From an uncultured Oscillospiraceae bacterium (GTDB taxonomy: Bacteria; Bacillota; Clostridia; Oscillospirales; Ruminococcaceae): a stretch of 64,000 nucleotides of DNA. Made by a program: the position numbers and the translations under genes. The stretch covers positions 62,001-126,000 of the forward strand of contig CASGAN010000002.1 in NCBI GenBank assembly GCA_949299455.1. Direction: 5' to 3'. Positions 25,678 through 33,606 of the stretch are shown here, in pieces (position 1 is the stretch's first letter; each line of letters starts with the position of its first letter). The notes under the pieces are model-generated. The model did no database searches and was not told the DNA's origin. It saw nothing but the letters and a program-made list of their open reading frames with translations.

Positions 25678-26046
25678 ATGAAAATTGCAGTGATTGGTTC
25701 AAGAGGTTTGAGGGTATCGGATTTGGGACAGTATCTGCCGGATGGCGTGACGGAGATTGTATCGGGCGGCGCAAAGGGAGTGGATGCCTGCGCAAGAGAA
25801 TATGCCCTCACACACGGGCTCATACTCACGGAGTTTCTGCCCGACTATCGGCGATACGGCCGCGCTGCGCCGCTAAAGCGCAACGTGCAGATCATCGACT
25901 ATGCCGACTGTGTGCTGGCGTTCTGGGACGGACAGTCGCAGGGCACAAAATACGTCATTGAGCAATGTCAAAAGAAAAACAAAAAAGTGACGGTCATTCT
26001 GACCGTCACAGAAGACATATCAAGAGAAAAATCAAAAGAGCAGTGA
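25678..26046 (+). CDS. SLOG-fold (YpsA/DprA-like) nucleotide-binding protein
   Basis: The protein is 122 residues. It opens with a Rossmann-like strand and glycine loop, AVIGSRGL, followed by VSGGAKGVDACAREYA, then DYADCVLAFWDGQSQGT. These motifs are those of DUF2493/SLOG proteins, which bind nucleotides or ADP-ribose-type ligands and occur in conflict and phage systems. The start at 25678 lies directly behind the palindromic operators, and its ribosome site is weak. Its 3' end overlaps the convergent minus-strand gene by 41 bp. It may be the sensor or effector of a small regulatory locus with the XRE pair. Confidence 0.75.
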   Translation: MKIAVIGSRGLRVSDLGQYLPDGVTEIVSGGAKGVDACAREYALTHGLILTEFLPDYRRYGRAAPLKRNVQIIDYADCVLAFWDGQSQGTKYVIEQCQKKNKKVTVILTVTEDISREKSKEQ

Positions 26047-26518
26047 GTAAAGCTGTGTATAAAACGGCCACGGCGCATCCTGTCCGTGTGCGGGGAGGCA
26101 GTTTTTTTCCCGTCCGTGGAACAGACGAAGATTTTCTCGTTTGGTACTGCGGTGATGCAACATATGATTGCGCCGCAGGGCGGGGATGCGCCAATCGAGA
26201 GTATTGTGCGAGTGGGTCCTCCTGACGGAGAATCATTTCTCTGAACAGGCGCGCAAACTGGATATTTTTCTCACTTGCCCAATTAGACTGAAACGAAATT
26301 TCTCCGTGTGAAAGTTTGTTGCGCTTGTGGCGGAGAGCGATTAGAACCGAAAGATATTTATCCCAATTTTTTACATAATAAGAACCACGCGTACCGCAGG
26401 ATTTCATTTTATTGATATAGTCTGTTACACCGTGACGCGTACCGTATATTTGGTTGCAAAGCTGTTCAAGCTCGCCAAAGGCTTCGATCAGTCCGGTGTT
26501 TAACTGTAGATTGTCCAT
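26006..26518 (-). CDS. Tail-anchored protein with helical cytosolic domain
   Basis: The start MDNLQ at 26518 is chosen because GAGGTGA lies five bases before it; the longer frame would start inside that site. The product has 170 residues. A helical N-terminal domain of about 100 residues contains a conserved-looking LIALRHKRNKLSHG stretch, reminiscent of HEPN/DUF4145-type helices. A proline- and arginine-rich linker follows, and then a C-terminal membrane anchor (VLYTALLTALLIFLLICLL). The 'RNKLSHGE' piece resembles the R-x4-6-H signature of HEPN RNases, but this is a weak match. It converges on the SLOG gene. Confidence 0.65.
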   Translation of the reverse strand: MDNLQLNTGLIEAFGELEQLCNQIYGTRHGVTDYINKMKSCGTRGSYYVKNWDKYLSVLIALRHKRNKLSHGEISFQSNWASEKNIQFARLFREMILRQEDPLAQYSRLAHPRPAAQSYVASPQYQTRKSSSVPRTGKKLPPRTRTGCAVAVLYTALLTALLIFLLICLL

Positions 26519-26534
26519 GAATTTCACCTCAAAC

Positions 26535-26565
26535 AAAAAACCGCAAGGAATTCCTTGCGGTTTTT
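26535..26565 (-). terminator. Perfect hairpin downstream of the split tRNA-Ser
   Basis: CCGCAAGGAA and TTCCTTGCGG form a palindrome with A6 before and T5 after. It lies 25 bases beyond the tRNA 3' end on the minus strand, so it is probably the native terminator of that tRNA gene. It can act in both directions. Confidence 0.8.
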
Positions 26566-26589
26566 CTATCGCGGCCGAAACCGCAGGTA

Positions 26590-26648
26590 TGGCGGAGAGG
26601 GCGGGATTCGAACCCGCGTGCGGTTGCCCGCAAACTGATTTCGAGTCA
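26590..26648 (-). pseudogene. 3' half of a tRNA-Ser(CGA) gene
   Basis: Read on the minus strand, this starts inside the anticodon loop (CTCGAAA, anticodon CGA). It then has a long variable arm (GCGGGCAACCGC), a T arm (GCGGG TTCGAAT CCCGC), the acceptor strand CCTCTCC, G and CCA. The matching 5' half, with GGAGAGG and a normal D arm, lies 15.2 kb away at 41840-41880. Joined at the shared 11 bp they form a complete tRNA-Ser with a fully paired anticodon stem. The gene was therefore split by an insertion. Confidence 0.92.
26638..26648. repeat. Left attachment core of the 15.2-kb insertion
   Basis: ATTTCGAGTCA at this site recurs as a direct repeat at 41840-41850. Both copies lie in the anticodon loop and stem of the split tRNA-Ser. 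Site-specific integration at tRNA anticodon loops is well known for tyrosine recombinases. Confidence 0.85.
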
Positions 26649-27019
26649 AGTGCTAAAAAACGAACTTGGCGGAATTTGACGGAAGATAATATACCTTAAC
26701 CGAATCCCTGCAATCCCCGTGATTGCGGGCTTTTTTGCACCTGAAATCTGCCGAAGCACCGCTGTTATTTAAGTCGTAGATTTTTCTCATGATATAGCAG
26801 TTCTAATCAAAATCCAATGAAAATGATTAGAACTCCGCATAGAAATGCCTCTGTTTTGGTCTGGATATTACCCATTTGGCAGTGCATTACAGAGACGGTG
26901 TTACGCCGCACAACACCAAAAGTCGTGTGGGATGGTTCCCTTTAAAAATAAAAACTCATTTCAGCAGAGGATTCTATCTCGTATATTTGAAATGTCATAA
27001 AATCTATTGGGATTTAATA
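26649..27019. other. Non-coding left end of the insertion
   Basis: No convincing gene is present. There is one hairpin (CCCG/CGGG within 26712-26737, followed by CTTTTTT), and AT-rich sequence follows. A recombination module would be expected at such an end, but no integrase or excisionase frame is seen here. Confidence 0.6.
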
Positions 27020-27048
27020 TTGAAATGTCATTACTACTTTGCTATAAT
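27020..27048 (+). promoter_or_regulatory. Promoter of the AAA ATPase gene
   Basis: TTGAAA at 27020-27025 and TATAAT at 27043-27048 have a 17-base spacer. They lie 33 bp before the start codon. Confidence 0.75.
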
Positions 27049-27080
27049 ATATTTGAAAAGTTTCGACGGAGGAATATTTT

Positions 27081-28430
27081 ATGCTATATCGTAAGATAGA
27101 ATCTCTCATTGAAGAACATTTAAAATCTGATTCTAAAAAGATTCTTTTAATCGACGGCGCCCGTCAGATCGGCAAAACCTACATCATCAATTATGTTGGG
27201 AAAAAGCTCTTTGAAAACTATATCGAAATCAATATGATTGAGGACTCTTTAGGCGACCGTCTTTTTGAAAATACGAAAACCGTAGAAGATTTTTATCTGC
27301 AGGTCAGTATGCTCGCAGGGGATAAAATGAAGAGTAAAGAAAGCACGCTGATTTTTATTGATGAAATACAGGCTTATCCTCATTTGCTCACTCTGCTGAA
27401 ATTCCTGTCGCAGGATAATAAGTTCACCTATATTGCGAGCGGATCGCTTTTAGGTGTTACGCTATCGCAAACCACATCAATCCCAATGGGCAGCATCCGG
27501 AAGGTCAGGATGTATCCGCTGGATTTTGAGGAATTTCTCTATGCGAACGGAATGAACGAACTTGTGATTTCCTCCATGCGTAAAAAGTTTGAACGGTTGG
27601 AGGCATTAGATGAGTCTATGCACAATAAAATGCTGGATTTATTCCGCAAATTTTTGCTTGTAGGCGGATTGCCCGATGCGGTCAACGCCTATCTTGAGAC
27701 AAAAAACATTCAGGCAGTCCGTGATATTCAAAATGAAATTCACGATTACTATGCCGCAGATGCTTCAAAATATGACGATGAAAAAAAATTGAAGATTCGC
27801 AGAATCTATGATCTGATTCCATCTAATATGGAGAATAAGAAAAAAAGAGTTGTCGTACAAAGCATAGAGAATAAGAGGGGTAAGACGTTTGGTCATTATG
27901 CGGATGAATTCGATTATCTGATCGGTGCGGGTATTGCACTGAATGTTCAGGCGATTTCCAATCCGACATTCCCGCTGATCGAATCTACCGGAAAGAATCT
28001 GCTGAAGCTTTATCTGAATGATGTCGGTATTCTTACGGGTATTCTTTACGGAAACAATATCAAAGCTGTGCTGAATGATGAAAGAAGTATCAATCTGGGT
28101 TCTGTGTATGAAACGGTTGTTGCCAGTGAATTGATTGCGCACGGTCATAAGCTCTTTTATTATGACAATCGCAGCAGGGGTGAGGTTGATTATCTGATTG
28201 ATGATTATGACAGCCTTTCTGCCGTACCGATCGAAGTAAAGTCGGGTAAGGACTATACCGTGCACAGCGCATTGAATACATTTGTTCAAAACGAAGATTA
28301 TCATATCAAAAAAGCATTCGTTGTATCCAACGAAAGAAAAGTCACGCAAAAAGGCAAGATAACCTATATACCGATCTACTACATTATGTTTTTTAACGCG
28401 GATTGGGGTAATAAGAATTTGCAGTTCTGA
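27081..28430 (+). CDS. AAA_14/DUF4143 ATPase
   Basis: The protein is 449 residues. Walker A is GARQIGKT (near 26-33) and Walker B is TLIFIDEIQ (near 92-100), followed by the ASGS sensor stretch. The MYPLDFEEFL motif is diagnostic of the AAA_14 family. The C-terminal half is DUF4143, with a restriction-nuclease-like end (GEVDYLIDDYD...VEVKSG style, here PIEVKSG). The family is abundant in gut Bacteroidota and Clostridia, often on mobile DNA, and its function is unknown. GGAGGAA precedes the ATG. It is a single-gene unit at the left end of the insertion. Confidence 0.93.
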   Translation: MLYRKIESLIEEHLKSDSKKILLIDGARQIGKTYIINYVGKKLFENYIEINMIEDSLGDRLFENTKTVEDFYLQVSMLAGDKMKSKESTLIFIDEIQAYPHLLTLLKFLSQDNKFTYIASGSLLGVTLSQTTSIPMGSIRKVRMYPLDFEEFLYANGMNELVISSMRKKFERLEALDESMHNKMLDLFRKFLLVGGLPDAVNAYLETKNIQAVRDIQNEIHDYYAADASKYDDEKKLKIRRIYDLIPSNMENKKKRVVVQSIENKRGKTFGHYADEFDYLIGAGIALNVQAISNPTFPLIESTGKNLLKLYLNDVGILTGILYGNNIKAVLNDERSINLGSVYETVVASELIAHGHKLFYYDNRSRGEVDYLIDDYDSLSAVPIEVKSGKDYTVHSALNTFVQNEDYHIKKAFVVSNERKVTQKGKITYIPIYYIMFFNADWGNKNLQF

Positions 28431-28494
28431 AGTGAAGGCAAATGCTGATTATGTTATTTTCTTTGACGAATATACTTTTGAAAGGAGAAAAATG

Positions 28495-28887
28495 ATGAAA
28501 CGCGTCTATGATTTTTTGAAAAAAGCAGAGACCTATTATCTCGCGACGGTGGAGGGAGATCAGCCGAGAGTGCGTCCGTTCGGGACGATAAACGAATTTG
28601 AGGGGAAACTCTATATCCAGACAGGCAAGGTAAAACCCGTCAGCCACCAGATTGCCGTAAACCCAAAGGTGGAGATCTGTGTATTTACAGGTGGGGAATG
28701 GATCCGTGTTGCCTGTGAGCTTGTGGAGGATGACCGTATCGAGGCGAAAAAGTCCATGCTGGACGCGTACCCGAATCTTCGCGGGATGTACCATGAAAAC
28801 GACGGCAACACACAGGTATTCTACATGAAAAACGCAACGGCTACCATCAGCTCCTTTACCAGCAAACCTGTTGTGATTGAGTTTTAA
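28495..28887 (+). CDS. Pyridoxamine 5'-phosphate oxidase-like FMN-binding protein
   Basis: The protein is 130 residues from the ATG at 28495, with AAAGGAG seven bases before it; an ATG one codon earlier is also possible. The split-barrel fold is shown by YYLATVEGDQPRVRPFGTI, followed by KLYIQTGKVKPVSHQI, the FMN-contacting pattern of this superfamily. Such small proteins act as flavin reductases or F420/FMN-dependent enzymes. The substrate cannot be deduced. It looks intact, unlike the gene fragments that follow. Confidence 0.88.
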   Translation: MKRVYDFLKKAETYYLATVEGDQPRVRPFGTINEFEGKLYIQTGKVKPVSHQIAVNPKVEICVFTGGEWIRVACELVEDDRIEAKKSMLDAYPNLRGMYHENDGNTQVFYMKNATATISSFTSKPVVIEF

Positions 28888-28918
28888 CGGATATGAAAAT
28901 TATGTTTGTGTGCCATGG

Positions 28919-29124
28919 CAGAATCCGTACTTTTGTCTGAAGTGGCTTAAAATCAAGGCTTTTGGGGAATGAGAATGGTATTTGTACCCCCATTGTACCC
29001 CTATTTTGCGCGAGTGTACCGCGACAACCTAAAAGCAAAGCTTTCGGGTTGGAATTTGTTAACCGGACTGTCCTCGATAAAAATGAATATGATTTGTGGT
29101 GAAAGAAGTTCCTGCGGGGAGGAG
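28919..29124. repeat. Dispersed repeat, copy A
   Basis: About 200 bp here recur, with diverged bases and one gap of about 32 bp, at 31989-32166 in the same orientation. Shared blocks include GGCTTAAAATCAAGGCTTTT, CCATTGTAC and GAATATGATTTGTGG. The two copies flank the ArsR/aroE fragments, the GH172 gene and the serine hydrolase gene. The 3' end of this copy lacks the second arm of the hairpin seen in copy B. Confidence 0.8.
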
Positions 29125-29217
29125 AGAAATGCTGGCAGGATGCTTTGGTGCAGATGGACCGATTTTGAAAAACTCTGTATCAATTTTCTTTACAGATAAA
29201 CTTTGTTCATAGATTTA

Positions 29218-29263
29218 TGGTATAACCAGTTTAAGCGCTTGAATAAAGGAGATGGTTATACCA
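29218..29263 (+). promoter_or_regulatory. Inverted repeat around the ribosome site of an ArsR-like gene
   Basis: TGGTATAACCA at 29218-29228 is perfectly repeated in inverse order as TGGTTATACCA at 29253-29263, ending on the start codon. It could be an operator for an ArsR-type repressor or an RNA hairpin that presents the AAAGGAG site in its loop. Confidence 0.55.
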
Positions 29264-29454
29264 TGAATCTGTTTTGCGAAGAGGTCCATAAACTGGAGGC
29301 GGAATTTAAACAATGCCGGAAGCTGCTGAACGCTATCGGGGATGAGAACCGCCAGCACCTTATATGCGTCATGATGAATATGCCGATTGATGGCGGCCTT
29401 GTATTGGAGATTGTCGAGCAGACGCATCATCCGGGCTGCCATTCCTTGATATGA
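29263..29454 (+). pseudogene. Truncated ArsR-family regulator
   Basis: The 63-residue frame shows the start of a winged-helix ArsR repressor: KLLNAIGDENRQHLICVMMN, then LVLEIVEQTHHPG. This corresponds to the usual 'LGDETR..IL..L' and 'eia..t.ls' helices. It stops before the recognition helix and wing are complete, where a full protein would have about 95-110 residues. It has a good ribosome site, so it decayed recently. It lies directly upstream of an aroE remnant, a known neighbour pairing in Lachnospiraceae. Confidence 0.7.
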
Positions 29455-29549
29455 AAAAGATCACAAGGGAGTCACTTAAGAAAGCCGAAAAACCTTCAAT
29501 ACGGTGACAGAACACAAAACCACGGGCAATACAAAAACCCATATACAAA

Positions 29550-29790
29550 GATTTGAACTAATCAGGCCAGGACAGTTTTATTTTGATGCCTGCTACAACC
29601 CGTCCAAGACCGCATTCCTGAAAAATGCTGAGAAGAAGGGCTGCAAAATTCTGAATGGTCTTGGTATGTCCAGTTCCAGAGGGCTGCTCAGATCGAATTA
29701 TGGACCGGACAGAAGGCTCCACTGGATGTGATGCGAAAAGAATTAAAGGAGATTATCCGGGAAGAAAATGAGAAGGCGCAGACGGAATGA
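29550..29790 (+). pseudogene. aroE: 3' fragment of a shikimate dehydrogenase gene, frameshifted
   Basis: The frame FDACYNPSKTAFLKNAEKKG, then KILNGLGM, matches the C-terminal part of AroE ('D.vYnP.kT.ll..A...G....NGl.Ml'). After NGLG the homology jumps frame to QRAAQIELWTGQKAPLDVM, again typical AroE, and runs to the stop at 29788. The first two thirds of the gene are absent. It is a decayed remnant carried with the cargo. Confidence 0.75.
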
Positions 29791-29903
29791 CTCTGTAATT
29801 CTGTCACTTCATGGGAGATAAATGTTATAGTGAATAGAGAAATGCGATAGCGTAGTAAGCAATAATTTCAGATGATCCAGGTTTGATCAGAGAGGAGAAG
29901 AAT

Positions 29904-30932
29904 ATGAACAACTATTGTATGATCCAGAACTCCAAAACGTTTGCATTTTCCGCAGAGAATCCAACCGGTGTACGCGCAGGTGGTTCCCAGGGCGGTGACT
30001 GCACCAAGCTTCGTCCGACCGTGACGATTCCTGCAGGGGAAACCGTAACTCTGGTAGATGCTGCAGGACCGGGTGTGATCCAGCATATGTGGTTTACCGG
30101 ATATGTCGGGCACCATTTTATCATCCGTATGTATTGGGATGATCAGGAATATCCGTCTGTGGAAGCTCCGCTCTCTGCATTCTTCGGATGTGCATATGAT
30201 GAAAATTTCGTGGACCGGGATGGCAAATATCCGGTGTTGAATTCTGCCATGATGCTGGTAGCTCCTGGTCGCGGCTATAACAGCTATTTTGAGATGCCGT
30301 TCCATAAGAGAGCTCGGGTCACGATGGAAAACCGTGGTGACAAGGATGAAAATCTCTATTATATTATCACCGGAGCTTATCAGGAGATTCCGGCGGAGGC
30401 TGGTTATTTCCATGCCACCTATCGCCAAGAGCACCCGGTTCAGAAGGGTCGTACCTACACAATCGTTGACGGAATCGAAGGCAGGGGACAATTTGTTGGT
30501 GTGACTCTGGCAACTGGTATGAATGGCAACAATACCTGTTGGGTAGAAGGCGAAGCCCGCATGTATCTGGACGATGATCCGTATCCGTCTATCCACTATA
30601 CCGGAACTGAAGACTACTTCGGCGGTTCCTATGGATTTGGAAATGACATCATCATCAAGAGCTATCAGACCTTCAGCGGCTTATATACCGGCATGTATGC
30701 AATCTATGGAGACAACCGGGAATTCTATAACGGACAGCAGAGATTCCTGCTGTATCATTTCCATATTGCAGACCCGATCCGTTTTGAGAATAAGTTTCGT
30801 ATGACACTCGACAACATGGGCTGGACCGGACCGCGTTACGATGATTACACCAGTGTTGCTTATTGGTATCAGACCCTGCCGTCCGCACCGCTGATGCCAC
30901 TGCCGACAGATGCAGAGATGTGTATGAGATAA
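29904..30932 (+). CDS. GH172 (DUF2961) family glycoside hydrolase
   Basis: The ATG at 29904 has GAGGAG ten bases upstream. The product has 342 residues and no signal peptide, so it is cytosolic. It carries the DUF2961 hallmarks: a twin beta-barrel with GPGVIQHMWFTGY near 60, RARVTMEN near 140, and the catalytic-region WVEGEARMYLDDDPYPS and HYTGTEDYFGGSYGF near 215-245. Characterised GH172 members act on alpha-D-arabinofuranosides and difructose anhydrides. It is followed by a serine hydrolase gene. Codon choice looks more like Lachnospiraceae than the rest of the window, and the pair is enclosed by a direct repeat, suggesting separate acquisition. Confidence 0.9.
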   Translation: MNNYCMIQNSKTFAFSAENPTGVRAGGSQGGDCTKLRPTVTIPAGETVTLVDAAGPGVIQHMWFTGYVGHHFIIRMYWDDQEYPSVEAPLSAFFGCAYDENFVDRDGKYPVLNSAMMLVAPGRGYNSYFEMPFHKRARVTMENRGDKDENLYYIITGAYQEIPAEAGYFHATYRQEHPVQKGRTYTIVDGIEGRGQFVGVTLATGMNGNNTCWVEGEARMYLDDDPYPSIHYTGTEDYFGGSYGFGNDIIIKSYQTFSGLYTGMYAIYGDNREFYNGQQRFLLYHFHIADPIRFENKFRMTLDNMGWTGPRYDDYTSVAYWYQTLPSAPLMPLPTDAEMCMR

Positions 30933-31038
30933 TAGAACCAGATTGGAGATGTCAGATAGATTGGTTTTAACCTTGCGATACGTTGCATCGGTTATATCGG
31001 ACTGACATCAGAGATTTGCCGGAAAGGATAGAGGTATT

Positions 31039-31956
31039 ATGTTACTGGAAGAGAAGTTTTTGGAATTTCATCGTTATGCCAGCAGCCACAATCTGCCGCT
31101 GGAAGCTATCAGTGTCGGAGATGAGAACAAGGTACTCTGTGAGATGCACTACGCAGCAAATGCACCGAGAAATATTTATTCACATACCAAGAGTTTTACG
31201 GTAACAGCAGTTGGACTCGCAATGGAAGAGGGAAAACTAAGCCTGGAAGATCATGTGGCGGAAGTGTTTAAAGATAAACTTCCTTCAAATCCGGATCCAA
31301 ATCTGGAGAAGATTCAGTTGAAACATCTGCTCTGCATGTCCAGTGGCTTTGGTAAGGCACTTCTGATGAATGCGGACAGACGTCCGGGCGTCGGCGCACC
31401 GGATTATGAGAAATATATGATGGCACAGCCGGTTCCTGTGGAGCCAGGCAGTGCATTCTGCTATTCCTCTGCCGACAGTATTCTGGCTGCTCATATGGTA
31501 GAACGGGCCGTTGGCAAGCGGATGGGAGAGTATCTGTATGAGAAGGTATTCCAGCCCCTTGATATGGGATGGCCGCTCTGGGAGCATGATCCACAGGGAC
31601 ATCCGAATGGCGGCGGAGGTATGTATCTGACTTGTACCGAGATGATGAAACTGGGACAGCTCTATCTGGCTGAGGGTAACTGGAAGGGCGAGCAGATTGT
31701 CAGCAGGGACTGGGTGCAGGAGGTGTCCACCCCGAAATTTACCTTCGAGCCATCTGCTGATCTCTGGCATGTAGGATACGGCTATCAGTTCTGGATCAGT
31801 CCATATCCAGGATCCTATCGTGCTGATGGCGCATTCGGACAGATTACAACGATTCTCCCAGAGAAGGGATTGGTTGTTTCCATCCAATGTCCGGAGCGAG
31901 GTAATTTCGATCAGGTGAAACGTGCGCTGCATGAACATTTTCTGATGGAATTGTAA
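31039..31956 (+). CDS. Serine hydrolase of the beta-lactamase class C / PBP4* family
   Basis: The protein is 305 residues. The nucleophile motif S-x-x-K is seen in YSHTKSFT near residue 52, the tyrosine motif in CYSSADS near 148, and a C-terminal ADGAFGQ stretch near 256 stands in for KTG/HxG. There is no signal peptide, so it is probably a cytosolic esterase or peptidase rather than a resistance enzyme. AGGATAGAGG precedes the ATG. It forms a two-gene unit with the GH172 gene, so deacylation of glycan-linked esters is a possible role. Confidence 0.88.
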   Translation: MLLEEKFLEFHRYASSHNLPLEAISVGDENKVLCEMHYAANAPRNIYSHTKSFTVTAVGLAMEEGKLSLEDHVAEVFKDKLPSNPDPNLEKIQLKHLLCMSSGFGKALLMNADRRPGVGAPDYEKYMMAQPVPVEPGSAFCYSSADSILAAHMVERAVGKRMGEYLYEKVFQPLDMGWPLWEHDPQGHPNGGGGMYLTCTEMMKLGQLYLAEGNWKGEQIVSRDWVQEVSTPKFTFEPSADLWHVGYGYQFWISPYPGSYRADGAFGQITTILPEKGLVVSIQCPERGNFDQVKRALHEHFLMEL

Positions 31957-31988
31957 GAATAGACTTGCAACAATATGCTATAATTTGC

Positions 31989-32167
31989 CCAGAAACCGTA
32001 CTTTTGGCTGAAAAGGCTTAAAATCAAGGCTTTTAGGGAATGTGGATGGGATTTGTCCCCCCCATTGTACTCCTATTTTGTAAAACAGTAGGATCATCAA
32101 CCGGACTTCCCTCGATAAAAAAGAATATGATTTGTGGCGAAAGAAGTTCCTTCGGGGACTTCTTTTC
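31989..32167. repeat. Dispersed repeat, copy B, ending in a UUCG-loop terminator
   Basis: This is homologous to 28919-29124. At its 3' end, AGAAGTTCC-TTCG-GGGACTTCT followed by TTTT (32139-32167) forms a stable terminator that copy A has lost. The region to 32334 holds no further gene. Confidence 0.8.
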
Positions 32168-32334
32168 ACTTACATAAAAATGTCGGTTTGAATGTCGGTT
32201 AAGTGTCGGTTTGTTTATGATATTTGACTGCAATACATATTATGTGGTTGTACTTTTAATAATAATCGTATACCTTACCTAAATATGCATAGAAACCAGG
32301 TCGATTATAAAGAAATAACATAAAATATGTTATT

Positions 32335-32676
32335 ATGAATGAAATTATGTTACAAGGAGATCATCACAACAAATCGGAATGCGTCGGCTACATCGTAACA
32401 GTGGACGGCGTTTCGGTTTATTTTGCCGGCGACACCGGAGAGACAGAGCAGATGTCGCATCTGGAAGAACGAAACCTTGATTATGCTGTTTTACCGATGG
32501 ATTTTACCTACACCATGGATGTTCCGGAAACGATCCGCTGTGCGAAGCTGATTGCTGCAAATCATACAATCCCCGTGCATATGTCGCCCGGAAAGCTGTT
32601 TGATATGGACCGGGCAAAAAAACTTGCAGTACCCGGCGCTCTGATTGTAAAGCCCGGCGAATCAATCAGATTATAA
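32335..32676 (+). pseudogene. C-terminal fragment of a metallo-beta-lactamase-fold hydrolase
   Basis: The 113-residue frame starts with HHNKSECVGYIVTVDGVSVYFAGDTGET, which is the second half of an UlaG/YtkL-type MBL hydrolase. It then has MDVPETIRCAKLI and TIPVHMSP. The N-terminal half with the HxHxDH metal site is absent, and no ribosome site stands before the frame. It is a truncated remnant. It could still be translated from ATG 32347, but it could not bind the normal two-metal centre. Confidence 0.75.
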
Positions 32677-32697
32677 ACATTTTTCTCTGGACTTTTT

Positions 32698-32735
32698 ACC
32701 TCCTTTGTGGTATGTGTTTGTATTGCAAAGGAGGT
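32698..32735 (+). promoter_or_regulatory. Hairpin that occludes a strong ribosome site
   Basis: ACCTCCTTTG at 32698-32707 is a perfect reverse complement of CAAAGGAGGT at 32726-32735, which is the full Shine-Dalgarno sequence of the gene at 32742. Pairing would hide it completely behind an 18-base loop. Confidence 0.7.
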
Positions 32736-32741
32736 ATTATC

Positions 32742-33014
32742 ATGGCACAAATCAGCATAGAAGAATTATACCGGGGCGAGGGCGGCGGTGAAAAGTACGG
32801 TGCCGGCGGAATTATGGGAGCGGTTATCAAGGATTTGTTCACGAACGGCATTCCGGACGGTTATGACGGATTGCTTTGGATAGAGCTTCTCACCGTAAAA
32901 CACACGCTAATAACGGCAGAAAAAATGAAACAAGAGGGTGACTTTGTATCGGGAATGACCGATGCAGAGCCGCTCTCTTTGCGTGAGGAGGAAGTTTCAG
33001 ATGACAACGCTTGA
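32742..33014 (+). CDS. Small protein of unknown function
   Basis: The protein is 90 residues from the ATG at 32742, with a perfect AAAGGAGGT six bases upstream. It has a glycine-rich patch (YRGEGGGEKYGAGGIMG) and a helix ending in MKQEGDF, with no recognised domain. It opens a three-gene overlapping unit; its stop lies inside the next gene. Similar trios with a DUF6809 member occur around mobile or phage-type DNA in Clostridia, as far as I know. Confidence 0.65.
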   Translation: MAQISIEELYRGEGGGEKYGAGGIMGAVIKDLFTNGIPDGYDGLLWIELLTVKHTLITAEKMKQEGDFVSGMTDAEPLSLREEEVSDDNA

Positions 33015-33285
33015 AGATTTATATTACGGAAATATTCATCCATATGAGCGGGATATAAAGAAGACCGGCAGAGAATCCGCGCTGCTCCGTCTCGTAGTCA
33101 AAAACGAAAATGACCTGTTGGCAACGCTCACAGAACAGCAAAAAGAAATCTTTCAAAAGTGCAAAGATGCAGAAAGTGAAATGCACTGTTCATTCGAACT
33201 GAGGTCGTTTATAGAAGGGTTTCGGCTTGGCATGAAGCTGACAGTGGAAGGAATGTACTGCACGGAGGAAACAGATGAACAGTAA
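33001..33285 (+). CDS. DUF6809-like small protein
   Basis: The protein is 94 residues from the ATG at 33001, with GAGGAGGAAG before it. The pattern LEDLYYGNIHPYERDIKK at the N-terminus, a central EQQKEIFQKCKDAESEM helix and FIEGFRLGMKL at the C-terminus fits the DUF6809 family of short helical proteins common in Clostridia. Their function is unknown. It overlaps the previous gene by 14 bp and the next by 11 bp, so the three are translationally coupled. Confidence 0.75.
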   Translation: MTTLEDLYYGNIHPYERDIKKTGRESALLRLVVKNENDLLATLTEQQKEIFQKCKDAESEMHCSFELRSFIEGFRLGMKLTVEGMYCTEETDEQ

Positions 33286-33601
33286 AACAGCATCAAAGGC
33301 AAGAATTTATCTGTATGATGAAGAAAATATTATTAAAAAGATCACTTACATTTATGATGACGGCAGTGAAAGCAAACCACTAACAGTATTTAAGCATATT
33401 GGAATGTTTAAGGACTCACTGCTGTTCGGGGAAGAAATGAATATATGCTTTCAGATACTGTCTCCGCATCGGCTTCAAAATTACTGCTCCGATGTAGACG
33501 AGTTTGAAATCATTAACGAATCGGAGCATACAGTGATAGTATCAGCCTTTGGAAAAACAGCAGAAATTAAACCGTATTCAACCGAAACCGTTAGAGCTTA
33601 A
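33275..33601 (+). CDS. Small beta-rich protein of unknown function
   Basis: The protein is 108 residues. It has mostly predicted beta strands (ARIYLYDEE, ITYIYDDGSE, HTVIVSAFGKTAEIKPYS) with one cysteine pair. No signal peptide or membrane segment is present. It starts within the 3' end of the DUF6809 gene and ends just before a long inverted repeat. No family is recognised. Confidence 0.6.
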   Translation: MNSKTASKARIYLYDEENIIKKITYIYDDGSESKPLTVFKHIGMFKDSLLFGEEMNICFQILSPHRLQNYCSDVDEFEIINESEHTVIVSAFGKTAEIKPYSTETVRA

Positions 33602-33606
33602 AAAAG

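Noticed and set aside
26590..26648. Complete tRNA gene at the left end
   Set aside because: Upstream of the anticodon loop on the minus strand there is no D arm or 5' acceptor strand. The missing half is found at 41840-41880.
28090..28281. Antisense frames inside the AAA ATPase, thrS, GH3 and similar genes
   Set aside because: These long antisense frames arise from codon bias of strongly coding genes. They have no ribosome sites and no recognisable domains.
31039..31956. Beta-lactamase resistance gene
   Set aside because: There is no signal peptide and the active-site context is that of generic serine hydrolases of the PBP4*/EstB group. Nothing links it to drug resistance.
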